Below, piece after piece: positions 11,511 through 24,800 of a stretch of 64,000 nucleotides of DNA. The DNA is taken from contig OZ038462.1 in assembly GCA_964036295.1 (NCBI GenBank), forward strand, positions 15,903,264 to 15,967,263. Reading direction: 5' to 3'. Position 1 is the stretch's first letter; every line of letters begins with the position of its first letter. Made by a program: the position numbers and the translations under genes. Origin of the DNA: Plumapathes pennacea (taxonomy: Eukaryota; Cnidaria; Anthozoa; Antipatharia; Myriopathidae). The notes under the pieces were generated by a model. That model saw only the letters and a program-made list of their open reading frames with translations. It searched no databases and had not been told where the DNA came from.

Positions 11511-11593
11511 AGCAAGCGCGGAGTCCCCTTGACTGAAGTATAAACATAAGTCTGCGAAGCAGTGTCTCGTGGCACTAAGGGGACTCGCTTGCT
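11511..11593. repeat. Upstream inverted repeat, copy 1a
   Basis: The left arm AGCAAGCGCGGAGTCCCCTT (11511-11530) pairs with the right arm AAGGGGACTCGCTTGCT (11577-11593), with one 3-nt bulge. The same hairpin occurs at 12018-12104 and 15293-15375 upstream of the acyltransferases. Confidence 0.75.
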
Positions 11594-12017
11594 GGAATCT
11601 CTCTCAGAAGCGATAGCCAATATTTCGTCTGAACTTCCTTACTGAGGAGCGTCAAGAGTATACCGCATCAATTCAGAGCTAAGAATCGCGTTCACACACA
11701 GGTTTATTGCGAGCATCTGAACAGTTTCGCCTCTGAGCTCCGACTTTTTGCCAACGTTGAATATATATTTTATCCAATTACTAATCCCAAGAGCAATAAC
11801 GTTAACTACATCCTTGTGTTAAAAAAGACGCAAAGGCCTCGCATAAAACAACTCCTAATCCGTTAGTCTTTTCAGTGCTAATTAGCAATTGAGACTCAAT
11901 GAAACAACCATAACTCAAACACCATTGATGAATACCCCAAATAACTTAAAATGTTTATGAGGATCCGTAAAGCCTGCGGTCCAGTATTCTTTTGAAGAAG
12001 TTGGCTGACGATCCCTC

Positions 12018-12104
12018 AGCAAGCGCGGAGTCCCCTTGACTGAACCATAAACATGAATCTGTGAAACAGTGACTGTCTCGGGGCACTAAGGGGACTCGCT
12101 TGCT
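12018..12104. repeat. Upstream inverted repeat, copy 1b
   Basis: It has the same arms as the hairpin at 11511 (left arm 12018-12037, right arm 12088-12104). It is the second copy within unit 1, produced by the internal duplication of the upstream region. Confidence 0.75.
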
Positions 12105-13433
12105 GGAATATCTCTCAGAAGCGATAGCCAATATTTCGTCTGAACTTCTTTACTGAAGAGCGTGAAGAGAACACCGCATCAATTCAGAGGAAAGAATCGT
12201 TCACACATCTTAGCGGCTTCGTCTCGGTTTACTGCGAGTATCTGAACAGTTTCGCTTCTAAGCTCCGACTTTTTGCCTACGTTGAATATATATTTTACCA
12301 ATTACTAATCCCAAAAACAATAACGTTAAGTACATCTTGCGTTGAAAACATATCCCTAGTGGCAACGCAAAAGCCACAAAAAAATCACTTGAAATTAATG
12401 TTGGAATTACTATATCCATTTCATTGAGTAATTAAACTCTTAAAGTAGAATAACGGACCAGGAGCTAGGGTTCACCAGCCAATCAGATTGCAGGATTAAC
12501 ATTAGAAAACCAGTTCATTTTCACCAATCATAATATAGGGGAACAGCATTACACAAGCAGAACCATTAGAAAGGCCGGTCTTCGAGCAGGACTCCTAATC
12601 CGTTAGTTTTTTAGGTGCTAATTAGCTATTGAGACTCGATGAAACAACCATAACAATAATTCAAACACCATTGATGAATAACCCAAATACATTAAAATGT
12701 TCACAAAAATCCGTATTAATCTAATTGGGCAAAACTGCTCCAATTCTTTGCATTTTGAAGAGCAATCTGTCCCGTACACGAACCTATGACTATCAGTCTT
12801 TCAGCGGACGAATGGTCGAGATATGAAAGACAACACAAATACACTGTATGAAGTTGAGGTAAGGATCATCGCGTCCAACGTAACTTTAGTTTAATTTTAG
12901 TTAATTTAAGGAAAGCTCATCCCATCCCAATAAAAGAGTCTTTGTTCAAAAATGTTAGTTAAGTTTTTGCTAAGTTTTTAGCTCGGCTCGAGGCGAGTTC
13001 ATTTTCACTAAAACGTGTCCTGTGTCCCGGTGCGTCAACAATAGACTTCTCCATAAGGAATTGAAACGCGTCACAAAAGAGAAATTGAGTGTTTTCGTTT
13101 GTTTTTGTATAGTTGAAGGGTATCTGGAATATTGTCAGTCATACCATAGGTTTTGGTAAATTACCCCGTTTTTTTTTTTTTTTTTTTTTTGAAAGCGTTC
13201 TAGAACTTCCCTGGAGAATGCAGGTCGAAAAAGTTGAAAATAGGTACCTCAAAAGGTGCAAGTGTCTCCTGCCCCTAAAAAGGGTTTGCCACGGGGGTTA
13301 TTGTTACTCCCACCACCACGAAGTAAACTATACCCCACCATATATACTCAAAAGTTGGACTGTGCCAGCGTTTTGTCAGTCCAGGGGACTAGTTTGCCAA
13401 GCTGACCTCTAAAATAATACGATGTGTAGGCAT

Positions 13434-15008
13434 TCAAGTCTTGCAGGCGTCCTTCAAAACCTCAAGAATAAGATCAAGAAACTCTGCTGCTTGCTCTCTG
13501 GTGACGAGTCGCGTGTTGTAGCAGTTTGACCAGTACGAAGTCCCGTTAAGAGTTCCAGTCAGTATCACAAACACGGGATCTGAATCCTGCAGGGAAACCA
13601 TGGCTGGGAGTCCGGTCATGCAATACGGCCAGTTAGCTTCTGCGTTCCACTCAAATCGGCCGAGGTTAGACAAGTTGAAGAGCCTCGAATCTTGCTGGCT
13701 TGCTCTCGCCGCACTTTGCTTTGTTTCTTTGGACAACTTCAGGTTACACTGCTTCAGAAACTTGTGGTGCTGGCCAGTAATATATGCCCACCCCACCTGG
13801 CGCGTGCATTCTTGTGCAAAATCCCAGAAGCATTTGAGATTGGGCGACACAACGACTTCTGTGCGGAAGCTGCTCACGCACAATACAAGCTCCTCCTTTT
13901 CTATCTTGGGTCGGCATTCGTTTCTTAAATCGACGTTGCAGCTTGATTTAATACAAAATGAATCATATGGTGTCTCCGTGTTTCCCGCTCTCTGTAATAT
14001 TTTAGCCATGGCGATGTGCGCAGCTGCAGTGATTGCTCCGTGAACTGAGCATTTTAAAGTTTTGCATTTCTTCACCAAGACTCCGGTTTCGTTAAAAGAA
14101 ACTTTTCTGTAGACAACAGAAGTTTTGTTTGGTGCTGTAGGGTCGCGGGTGAACACTGGCGGGTATTTAGCCAGGTACAGATTATTGGTATTACGGACAG
14201 AAGACCGCCACAGCCGTGCCATGAATGTACTTGCACTGGAAAACATTTTGTCCAAAAAGGATGGAGTACACAAATGACGCATTAGATATCCAGTGGGTGG
14301 ACGCAATGGCAGACTTTTCACTGTAACTTTTTGACAATCATACAATGAGCTCAGGTAACTCAAAAGCTGCTCTAGCATAACAAGAACTGAACGTCCGTCA
14401 GTGATGACGTGATGAAAGGTAAAAACGATTGCGTTTTTGTACAAGTCCTCTTCAACAGCATGAATTTCCATTAATAGAACTGCCCGCCACAGTACACCCA
14501 GATTAAAGTTGAAAGGAACCTCGGACTCCCTCTCAAAAACAGGAACAAAATCATCAGCGCTGATTTCCTCCTCGATTTTAAACGGGACGCTACTCTGGTC
14601 CTTCACTTCGGTGAAGGATTCCATATTCAGCTCACCATTTCGTGACTTCATAATCGGCTTCATCCTCAAAAGCGGGTATCGTTTGGAGATCAACATCAAG
14701 GCTTCTCTTACCATTTGGGGAGCAAGTGGAACTGATGATTTGAGAAGCAGACCGACTGTGATCATTGCGCTACGCCGTTTCTCCTCTGTCCCGACTAGTC
14801 CCTTTTCTAGAAGCCCAACTGGACGACTCAGCGTCTCGCCGCCGCAAGCGGAACGGGCATCACGAGTATTGATGGACTCGTTGAAATGACTTTCTTTTAG
14901 CCCGAGAAACAGGACCAAAACTAGTAAAGCTGTAACCAGTGGAACAGCAGCGATATAGTTGTAGCAGCAAGAGGCGAGAAACTTGAAAACGTCAGAGGAA
15001 AACAACAT
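13434..15008 (-). CDS. Membrane-anchored HHxxxDG acyltransferase, copy 2
   Basis: This is a close paralogue of the copy at 9451-11031. It has the same N-terminal membrane segment, HHVITDG motif (about residues 199-205) and SNLGR motif, and no intron or frameshift. The open frame could start 12 nt further up at 15020 (MLSRMLFSSD). I prefer 15008 because the sequence just upstream (ctttgctttccag, then g) looks like a splice acceptor, which would leave the upstream Met codon in the intron. Length from 15008 is 524 residues. The conserved frame and motifs indicate selection for a working protein. Confidence 0.85.
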   Translation of the reverse strand: MLFSSDVFKFLASCCYNYIAAVPLVTALLVLVLFLGLKESHFNESINTRDARSACGGETLSRPVGLLEKGLVGTEEKRRSAMITVGLLLKSSVPLAPQMVREALMLISKRYPLLRMKPIMKSRNGELNMESFTEVKDQSSVPFKIEEEISADDFVPVFERESEVPFNFNLGVLWRAVLLMEIHAVEEDLYKNAIVFTFHHVITDGRSVLVMLEQLLSYLSSLYDCQKVTVKSLPLRPPTGYLMRHLCTPSFLDKMFSSASTFMARLWRSSVRNTNNLYLAKYPPVFTRDPTAPNKTSVVYRKVSFNETGVLVKKCKTLKCSVHGAITAAAHIAMAKILQRAGNTETPYDSFCIKSSCNVDLRNECRPKIEKEELVLCVSSFRTEVVVSPNLKCFWDFAQECTRQVGWAYITGQHHKFLKQCNLKLSKETKQSAARASQQDSRLFNLSNLGRFEWNAEANWPYCMTGLPAMVSLQDSDPVFVILTGTLNGTSYWSNCYNTRLVTREQAAEFLDLILEVLKDACKT

Positions 15009-15292
15009 CCTGGAAAGCAAAGAGAAGAGAACTTTGTCAGTCAGACGACTTTTTTTGTTTATGCGCCCTCAATATGTGCCGATTGTGCCTGTCACAGAAC
15101 ATAATTTTACTATTCTTATATTTGATACGATTTCCTTTTTTTTTACTGAAACCTTAACGGATACAGGAGGTGCCTTGCATGGGACTTACTGTCCCGTTAG
15201 CGCCTTTTCCATTTTGGGTCATTTAGGCTCTCCTTACTTTGACACAGTACACTTGACGTTCCGCAACTGAAGATTTTAACTGACTATCCTTC

Positions 15293-15375
15293 AGCAAGCG
15301 CGGAGTCCCCTTGACTGAACCATAAACATAAATCTGCGAAACACTGTCTCAGGGCACTAAGGGGACTCGCTTGCT
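15293..15375. repeat. Upstream inverted repeat, copy 2
   Basis: The arms at 15293-15312 and 15359-15375 match the hairpins of unit 1. The corresponding place in unit 3 (about 57345-57420) keeps the right arm but has lost most of the left arm. Confidence 0.7.
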
Positions 15376-16384
15376 GGAATATCTCTTAAAAGCGATAGCC
15401 AATATTTCGTCTGAACTTCCTTATTGAGGAGCGTCAAGAGTATACCGCATCAATTCAGAGCAAAGAATCGTTCACACATCTTAGCGGCTTCGTCTCTGTG
15501 CTCGGTTTATTTCGAGCATCTGAACAGTTTCGCCTCTGAGCTCCGACTTTTTGCCGACTTTTATTATATATTTTACCCAATTACTAATCTCAACAGCAAT
15601 AACGTTAACTATATCCTTGCTATCCGACACAATTCTTGTGAAATTATATCCCTGGTAGCAATGCAAAGGCCACGCATAAAACAATCACAAAAATTAATTT
15701 TTGAATTGCTATATCCATTCATTGAGTAACTCTTAAAGCGGAATAACGGACTAGGAGCTAGGGTTCATTCGAAGGTATAATTTTCGGCTGATAGATAGCG
15801 AGTAGCGTAGCCAATCAGAATGCAGGATTAGCATTTGAAAACCAGTTAATTAGTTTTACTAATCAAAGCAAAGAGAAAACAGCATTACGCAAGCAGAACC
15901 TTTAGTAAGGCCGCGAGATCTTTGGGCAGGACTTCTAATCCGTTAGTCTTTTCAGTGCTGATTAGCTATTGAAACTCGATCAAACAACCATAGCAATAAT
16001 TCACCATTCGTGAATAATCCAAATAACTTAAAATGTTCACGAATATCCATAGTGATGAAATGGGCAAAACTGCGTCCAATTCTTTGCATTTAAAACAGCA
16101 ATGTGTCCCGTACAAGAACATATGACTATCAGTCGTTCAGTGGAAGAATGGTGGAAAGCTTAAAAACAACACAAATACACTGTATGAAGTTGAGGTAAGG
16201 ATCATGCTTTGGGCTTTAATTTATTTTTACTATTACTTCTATTTCTCTGAGTAGTTAAACTCGACGGATGTGACTAAAATCACGTGACTGCTGTGTTTAT
16301 GACTGCACTGCATAGTACACAGAAACAGAATCAGACTGAACAATATCCGGAACTCGCGAAACAAACCTTCAATTTTTTTCCGAA

Positions 16385-16699
16385 TCACAGCGACAACAGA
16401 CGGGAACATTTGATTTGATTGCCTACAAACTGTACAAAACGTGCATAAGAAATTACAATGTAGTTCATATTTTCGTGCACGAACTTTTTCTCGGAGATTG
16501 ATGAATATATATATATATATATATATATACTACCTTCTTCGGCAGGATAGTGTTGTTGTGCAGACATGTTTACGTCGAGTGACACCGTTGTCCTGAAAGT
16601 TGAAACCTGACGGCTCAAAACATTCTCGCCGGTTCTTTTGAATTCTTGACAAACATCGGTACTAATATCCGACACAATTCTTGTGAAATTCATCTTCAT
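16385..16699 (-). CDS. Hypothetical short ORF or exon
   Basis: The open frame begins MKMNFTRIVSDISTDVCQEF and reaches [12 protein letters not shown] before running into a (TA)n tract, where a donor-like GAAG|gtag occurs at about 16534. The MSAQQHYPA segment is present again in inverse orientation at 17240-17275. It may be a 5' exon, or a repeat. No family is recognised. Confidence 0.2.
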   Translation of the reverse strand: MKMNFTRIVSDISTDVCQEFKRTGENVLSRQVSTFRTTVSLDVNMSAQQHYPAEEGSIYIYIYIYSSISEKKFVHENMNYIVISYARFVQFVGNQIKCSRLLSL

Positions 16700-16908
16700 T
16701 TAGCAGCCTGTCAACTTTTCCAAGTGAACGCGAGAGGTGTTCCGTTTTCATTCATGGACTGACTTGAGCGAAGTGCCGTGAAACAGACTTTCCGAATGGA
16801 CGAGCGTGCGTTTTGACGGTTTTCGGGAGAATCTTGAACTTGATCATTTTCAATTATATAGTGCTTTCAGGTAATAAAAACTTCGTTATTTTATAAAAGC
16901 AATATGGC

Positions 16909-17056
16909 ACTCGTTTCCATGTCTTCGTACTCTTATATAAACACTTGGGATATTGTGAGAACACGAGAAAAAGTTGCTCGTGATTTTGGACTGTTTCTCG
17001 TGTTCTCCCAACATCCCGCGTGTTTATATAAGAGTACAAAGACATGGAAACTCGTG
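16909..17056. repeat. Hairpin element next to a (TA)n tract
   Basis: The arms CTCGTTTCCATGTCTTCGTA ... GAACACGAGAAA and TTTCTCGTGTTCTCC ... CAAAGACATGGAAACTCGTG are inverse of each other. The copy is followed closely by the (TA)n tract at 17070. A partial relative (ttccatgtctttgtactta) is at 17752. Confidence 0.7.
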
Positions 17057-17066
17057 ATATATTGCT

Positions 17067-17225
<159 letters not shown>

Positions 17226-18487
17226 ATATTATATATTATATGTCTGCACAACAACACTATCCTGCCCAAGAAGGGGGTTGTACACTTGTTTCTTTTACTT
17301 GAGCATTACTTGAACTCTGCCGAACGACAGTCAACTCCATTGAATCGACTCAACGGCTTTTGTGCCACTGAGCCGACAGCCGAGACAGACTCATTAGCGA
17401 AGACTGTTTGTGCCTTCATCACCATAAACCTACAATTATTCGTGTGAAACTCCGGTAATCTAAGCCATTTTGTGACTAGCTACGAGCCACAGGAGACGAA
17501 GGTGTAAAGGTTAGAAACTTTTAATTAGAGAAATGTTCTTTGACTATGTAATTGTTGGCTTTCTGCCTCACGGTTTCCGAATTGAATTTCATGCAATATT
17601 CAGACAACGTTTCTTCACGCTACTTCACTAATTGCACATGATTTGCACACGGCTTCACTATTTGCTCTAATAGCCCACTGCAGTTTCTGTAACAAATGAA
17701 TCTTTGAAGTAGGGGGATGACTCACAGTCTTTTTATTTCAGGATTCGTCATTTCCATGTCTTTGTACTTATTTATAAATGGTTTTTTAACCAATCAGAGT
17801 GCGCGTAGTATCATAGTTATTTTATAATATATATATTTATAACATAGTCACGATACAAGCCGCGCGCTGATTGGTCGAAAACCGTGGTTTGCCAGACTGA
17901 GTATAAACCACACTTACCCGTGGTTTATAAGTTATAAACCACGCTTACGTCATCCTCTGGCAAAAAAGAGAAAATAATGCGAGAATGGAGTCACCAATGC
18001 CCAACTTCGAGATAAAATTTGGCTTTAAGTGAAGGCACCGGCTAGTACGGTTCACCGTGAATCGGTAAAGAACGTGACCTCATCAAAAAGCACTTCAACA
18101 GTTTGGAGAGGGAAAATCTATGTCGAAGAACAGCAGGTACGAGGTAGAGTCAAGAAATCGGTAAGTTTTCATTCACACAATTTTCGAGTCGGCCGTTGGA
18201 GCATTTGTTGATTCCCTTCAAATTTGCATTTTATGCACTAGCCGACTGTATGATTTCATGTACTTGTAGTCCAAAGTTCTACAGGAAATATAGTTCTTTA
18301 CTGTGAGATGTTGTCTAATTTTATAGAACAGACGGCCTGGTTGAAAAATTGAAGCGAAAATGTAATGACTTGGCAATTCGGACCGCCGAGCCGTTTAGGA
18401 GAATCTATTTTTTCATCGCTGTTAGAATTCCAACATTTTTGATGAATAAAGACAGTTTTATTGTGAAAGTTTTGAAGTTCTATGTTA

Positions 18488-18679
18488 TAAAACAAATAAA
18501 CCAGCTTCAAGCGTGCTCCGGTTCAGAAATAAAGCACTTAGCAAGTGCCGAGAGCACTCAAGAAGTGGGGAAAAACGCTCGCCTTCGGCTCGCGTTTCTC
18601 CCTACACTTCTTTCGTGCTCTCGTCACTTGCTGCGTGCTTTATTTCTGAACGGAGCACGCTTGAAGCTGGTTTATTTGT
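18488..18679. repeat. Near-perfect long hairpin
   Basis: Arms of about 85 bp (AAATAAACCAGCTTCAAGCG ... and the inverse ... GCACGCTTGAAGCTGGTTTA) surround a short centre containing CGCCTTCGGCTCGCG. The right arm runs directly into the second (TA)n tract. The shape fits a foldback MITE inserted at TA. Confidence 0.8.
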
Positions 18680-19664
<985 letters not shown>

Positions 19665-20840
19665 ATAAATTTCCACTGGTTTGCCGTGGTGTGGACTCTT
19701 TACCACGATTTACGTCATCACATGGTCAAAATGTTGTGGACTCACGAGGCGCTTTGCCAATATTTAGAAATATACAAGAAAGTTTTGTTGTATTTTGTTG
19801 CAAAGCGTGACACGCTGGAGTCAGCTGGCGTCATATCGTTGTCTGGACTCTTATTTACCACGGTTAATCGACCAATCAGAGAGCGAGAAACTAGTGTGTT
19901 GTGGTAAAAAAAAAAATTTATATATATATATATATTATATATCATATACTGATTTCCTTTGGGTGCTGGTGTGACTTCGTGTAGTCCAAATTTCTTTGGA
20001 AGAATAAAGCTATTTTCTTCTGAGTTGTAAAGCGTCTATTAATTTTTAAACAAGGAAAGCTAGAAAAAGTCGAAAGGAAGCGGCATTTGCTCACGTCATG
20101 TTATTGAGCACGGCCGGGCGTGCACAATAAAGTTATGGAGCACGCTCTTCGACCAATCAGAACGTGGCTTATATCGTGACTATATTATAAAGAATATTCT
20201 CTTATAGTGGTATATACAATCGAAATATAGTGAGATCTGCTCTTGTAGCAGCAATGATAATATACTGAATTCTATCACTATAGGGCAATACTCTTGAGAG
20301 ATTTTAACACAAATGATTTGAAAGCTTCGAAGATTTCATGCCTTGAAGAGTGCTAACTTTGATGAATTTTTGCTTTAATAAATTTGCATGTTCATGTGTC
20401 CAGCGTATTCTTAAAAAAGATTAAAACGTGTCTCCCTTTAGACAAAGATTACTGTATTATAACTGCCATGTTCAAATCGATCATAAACTATGTAAAACGT
20501 GGTCTGCACAGCTGTATCAAAAATAACCTCCACAGAATAGTGAGATTAGTACAAAAGAGAGCTGCCAGAGTAATCATGAATGCTGAACCGCAATCGTCCC
20601 CGTGATGCTCTTCAAGAAACGCGAACTTTACTTTAGATACCTTTCTACGAAAAAGCCAAGATTGTTAAATGTGCATTGACCTTCAAGCGCTTGAAAGACT
20701 CTGTCCCGACCTACTTCATGAACGCAAATTCGTACGGGCAGTGCAATTCTAGACGCCTTGGCGGCCATATTGAAGGAACTTTGACAAAAGATTGCTCATT
20801 TGCTTCTATTGTACTTGAACCAACATGGCCGCGGCTTTTT

Positions 20841-20851
20841 TGTATTCTGAG
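20841..20851. repeat. LINE target-site duplication, left copy
   Basis: TGTATTCTGAG is repeated exactly at 26579-26589. The paralogous segment at about 59212-59222 has it once, continuing straight into the downstream sequence. Confidence 0.85.
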
Positions 20852-20984
20852 AATGCGCATGACTGCCGAACTGATCGGTCGTCTAAATCCGAGCTTGAGA
20901 GGAAACTGCAGAAAAATTGCACAAAAGTGCTTAAAACTTTCCAAATTTAACCCTTGGATTCAACAAATTGCTTAACTTTAGAGA

Positions 20985-21777
20985 ATGAGTGGAACCAGAG
21001 CATTAAGACAAGAAAGCGACGCCCTGAAGTCAGAAATCCAAAGTTTACACGAGCAAATGGCGAAGCTAACCGAGCGTGTCGACAAGGAGCTCACTTTGCC
21101 TGAAGTAGAACCGAGGGATATACAGTTCTTGAGTGACAAATACGACGACCCACGATCCTTCAGGAAAGTAGTAGAGGCCAACCTAAAAAACAGATCATGG
21201 AGAACCTGAAGACTGTAGCTGACAAAGTTGATAAACTTGCTGCCACCATTGACGGACTTGAACAATACAGCTACCAGTACAACCTCAAAATTGTGGGACT
21301 ACCTCAAACCAGTGAACAATTTTATATCTAAAGGTCTTCCAAGCCATTGGGGGGGGGGGGGGGGGGGGGGGTTGTGAAGGCGTATCGCTCCAAGATATTG
21401 ACACAGCCCATCAAGTACCTCGACGTGGAAGAGCTGATGCCAACAGGACAAACAACAACCCGGTAATCATCAAGTTTACACGACGTCTAGCCAAGGATGC
21501 CGTTATGTCAAAACGGAAAGAAATTCACAAAGTATCAGGCTCAACTCTTGGCCTTGGCCACGATGTCACTCTGGACGGCTTAGAAATATACCATCATCTG
21601 ACCCCACGTCTGCAGAATCTTCTGTTCAAGGCCAGGAAATTCAAGACCAATCAAGGCTTTAAATATTGCTGGGCAAAGGCGACATCAATATACCTGCGAG
21701 AAAACGACGACTCTCGCATAATAAAGCTTCAATCGATAGATGACCTTGGGAGCCTCATGGCCCAGCGACAACCAAGA
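20985..21777 (+). pseudogene. LINE ORF1 (coiled coil plus L1-type RNA-binding region), frameshifted
   Basis: The first part (from MSGTRALRQESDALKSEIQS) has heptads typical of a trimerising coiled coil. A second frame continues with KIVGLPQTSEQ. After a run of about 20 G the frame resumes with LQDIDTAHQVP, VIIKFTRRLAKDAVM and a C-terminal domain ending near SIDDLGSLMAQRQPR. This order matches L1-like ORF1 RNA chaperones. At least two frame breaks are present, at about 21208 and the G tract. Confidence 0.7.
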
Positions 21778-21801
21778 TAAGTACTGTAATTTTTAGAGCT
21801 C

Positions 21802-24800
21802 ATGACATTCAAAACGCAAAATAATAACCACAGCCACCAGTTAACCAAATCTTTGCTACTCGAACTATCTTATTATGACTCTGATATTACCAGGCATCAT
21901 GGTCAGTTCAACAACTCTCATACCAGTAATCTACCAACTAAATCGTATCTACAAAAAATATCAAGTATACATGACTTGGATTTGTTTAGCCTCAATACGA
22001 TATCCTGATATAAACCTTGATTATAATTTATCATCCAAACAAATACGAAGCAATTATTATTCACTACACAGTTTTTCCAAACTTAAAAACAACAAATGTA
22101 CTTCAGAGCCTTGCCTGTCATTTTTAAGCTCGCGTTCAGCACGAAGTGCTGAAAAGCGAAGCTTCATGCAATCCAGTCAATTGGAATGTGTCCCGGTGCT
22201 GTCAACAATAGATTCCAAATATGGAAGTCGTTCTGTTCCCAATTTGGGCAGTATCGATATTACCGAAACGCAACAAAATCGAGAACGCGATCGTCGAAGT
22301 AGTTTTTGCGGTGGCATTTTTAAGCATCCCACCTTATTGCAGTTAAGACTGCGTCAGTCAGTCAGTCCGTCATGGTGTGTCAACAATTGCCTTTGAAATT
22401 TCAGCATCAGCGAATACGCATGAAGAAACGAAGAGATGGGAAGACGTTTTCTGAAGTTATTTTGATTGTTATCATTGTATTCCTGAATTGCCAGTAGATC
22501 TGTTGCACTTCAGAACCATTATCACAGAGGTTTTGGTAAATTCTCGGTTTGACAAGCGTAAAGTCAAAGTTGAAAGACCCAGTGACCACTGACAGCCCTG
22601 ATCGCGATCGAGCGACTTCAGCTTGTCGAAATATTTCTATCGTTTGATTATATTTGCTTTGCTTTGCATAGTTTTCGCCAACAATGAAAAATGCTGTAGA
22701 GAACTGAGAGAAGAAGAATTCGAAAATGAATTTGACCAAAACCGCAAGTAATGTCAACAAGTTATCAGATTTCATTTAAACTTATTAGACTTGAAACTCA
22801 GCCAAAAGAAGAAAGGTGTGTTTTCTTTAAGCACGTAGTTAGCTTGAATGCAGCCCAGGCTGGAGTATCATGGCCTCTGATGAATATGTAGATGTTGAAC
22901 ATAAGTTGTGCATGACATGAGTAATGAAGTCACGGATAGACTTTTTTCAGTGCGACTCCGGAAGGTCTCCTTCCGGTTCAAAGATTTGGACTCGGTGAAG
23001 AATTTTAAATTCTCCCATTTCGAGCGTCTAAGTTTTATAATTTTCACCCTCTGCCGCCTCGTAAATGAGGGTTTTCAAAACTGAGACTAAATCGAATACA
23101 CGGTTCAGCAAAAGTGGAGGCCCGCGGAAACGGATGCGAACTTCCACATACCTAAAATTGAGCAATTTTTACGATGTGGCCTTGAGCCAGTTCTATTAAA
23201 TACCCACTCCCGCAAAAGTACTTTTTACAAATTCGCAAGCTTACAGCTGCCTTGCTGCTTTGATTACATAACAACATCAGGAGCTTGAAACGCAATCTTG
23301 AGGACTTTCAAAATCATTTATTACACGAGCTCAACCTTCGCTTCAGCATAATCGGTGTAACCGAAACAAGAATAACAAACAAAGGAACTCTAAACTTTAA
23401 TCCGAACATACCAGGCTACAAATTTGAATATGTGGAGACACCTCTCTCCGCTGGGGGTCGGAATGTATATTGACGAAACACTAAATTACAGAGTAATTGA
23501 AAAGAACTCTAATGAAGTATTTAAAGCTCTCTGGATTGAAATTGACTTTGGAAACAAAGCTAATGCCATTTGTGGAGTTCTATACAGACAACATTACTCT
23601 CCTGAAAGTTTTCAAAATTACTTTGACACTAGCCTCGAAAAATTTAGTGCTTCCGGTAAGCCAATTTACATATTAGGAGACTTCAACATAAATCTCCTTC
23701 GATTCGAAACTTGCAAATATGCTCACAACTTTTTGCTATCAGTACAAAGCTACGGGTTTGTCCCGATAATTGACAAGCCAACCAGAGTCCACAATAATAC
23801 TGCAACACTGATTGACAATATACTATTGAATGGAGTGAACGACTCGATTGTTAGCGGCAACATCGTGTCAAACATTAGTGATCACTATTCCCAGTTCTGC
23901 TTAATTCCCTGTCACAAAAACGTATACAAACTAAAAGATCTAAAAATGAGAAATTTCGTGGCTTCTCATGTTTTTCAGAATCTGCATTTAACAAGGATCT
24001 AATAGAAACTGTCTGGGAATATCAAAGTAAAAGTGATTTCAATAATGTCAATAAACTCTTCTCAACTTTCTATTATAAAACTAACAAACTAATAGATAAA
24101 CATGCACCATTAAAAACCGTTTCAAAACGTAAAACCAAACAAATTTTAAAGCCTTGGATAACTAAAGGCCTACTTAAATCGATAAGAATCAAGAACAAGC
24201 TTTTCTACTTGGGAAAAACCGATGAATACAAATTATATAGAAACAAAATCTCGACACTTATTAAATTAAGTAAAAAACTTCATTATCATAACTTTTCCTC
24301 CAACAACATGTACAACATCAAGAAACGTGGGAGGGGATCAATAATCTAATTGACAGAAAAACGAAATGTAAGCGCACTATAACTGCAATCAAAAAGCCAA
24401 ATGAAAATGGAATAACTAAAGATCCTGCCGAGATCCCTAATGTCTTTAACCAGCATTTTGCATCTGTTGGACAGAAATTGGCATCCACGTTGCCGCACTC
24501 TAAGCATAACTTTCGGGAATACCTCACTGATCCCTCACCTTACTGTTCTTTTCTATTTGATCCTGTCACTCCGACCGAAGTAGAATCTGAAATAGACTTA
24601 TTACTGACCAAAAAAAGCCCATGGGCTATACTCATTTCTAACACGAATTCTAAAGTGTGCCAAGCCTACTATATCCAAATTATTAGCAATGATAATGAAT
24701 ACATCTATAAAGCAGGTGTGTGCAAAAATTATACGTGTTTTCAAGAATGATGAAGAAGATGATCCAGGAAATTATAGACCTATCTCATTACTCTCTAACA

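Larger units (their letters stand above)
8915..12870 (-). repeat. Tandem segmental duplication, unit 1 (acyltransferase module)
   Basis: The left edge (about 8915-9005, ending agctcggctc..agcgagtt) matches 12905-12990. The right edge (atgaagttgaggtaaggatcat) matches about 16185-16205. The unit holds the acyltransferase CDS and an upstream region. In this unit the upstream region is internally duplicated: 11480-11890 resembles 11990-12350. Confidence 0.7.
12903..16490 (-). repeat. Tandem segmental duplication, unit 2 (acyltransferase module)
   Basis: The unit starts about 30 bp after unit 1 ends and repeats the same order: left flank, acyltransferase CDS, upstream hairpin, and the region rich in 'gttcgcctctgagctccgac'. 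Its right side (16190-16490) is shared with 58230-58535. After interruptions it continues at 20209-20851 and 26579-26797, which match 58590-59436. Confidence 0.75.

Noticed and set aside
13600-14043. Plus-strand frames of up to 147 residues over the acyltransferases (also 14509-14889 and 55651-56094)
   Set aside because: They are antisense shadows; their conservation follows from the conserved minus-strand CDS.
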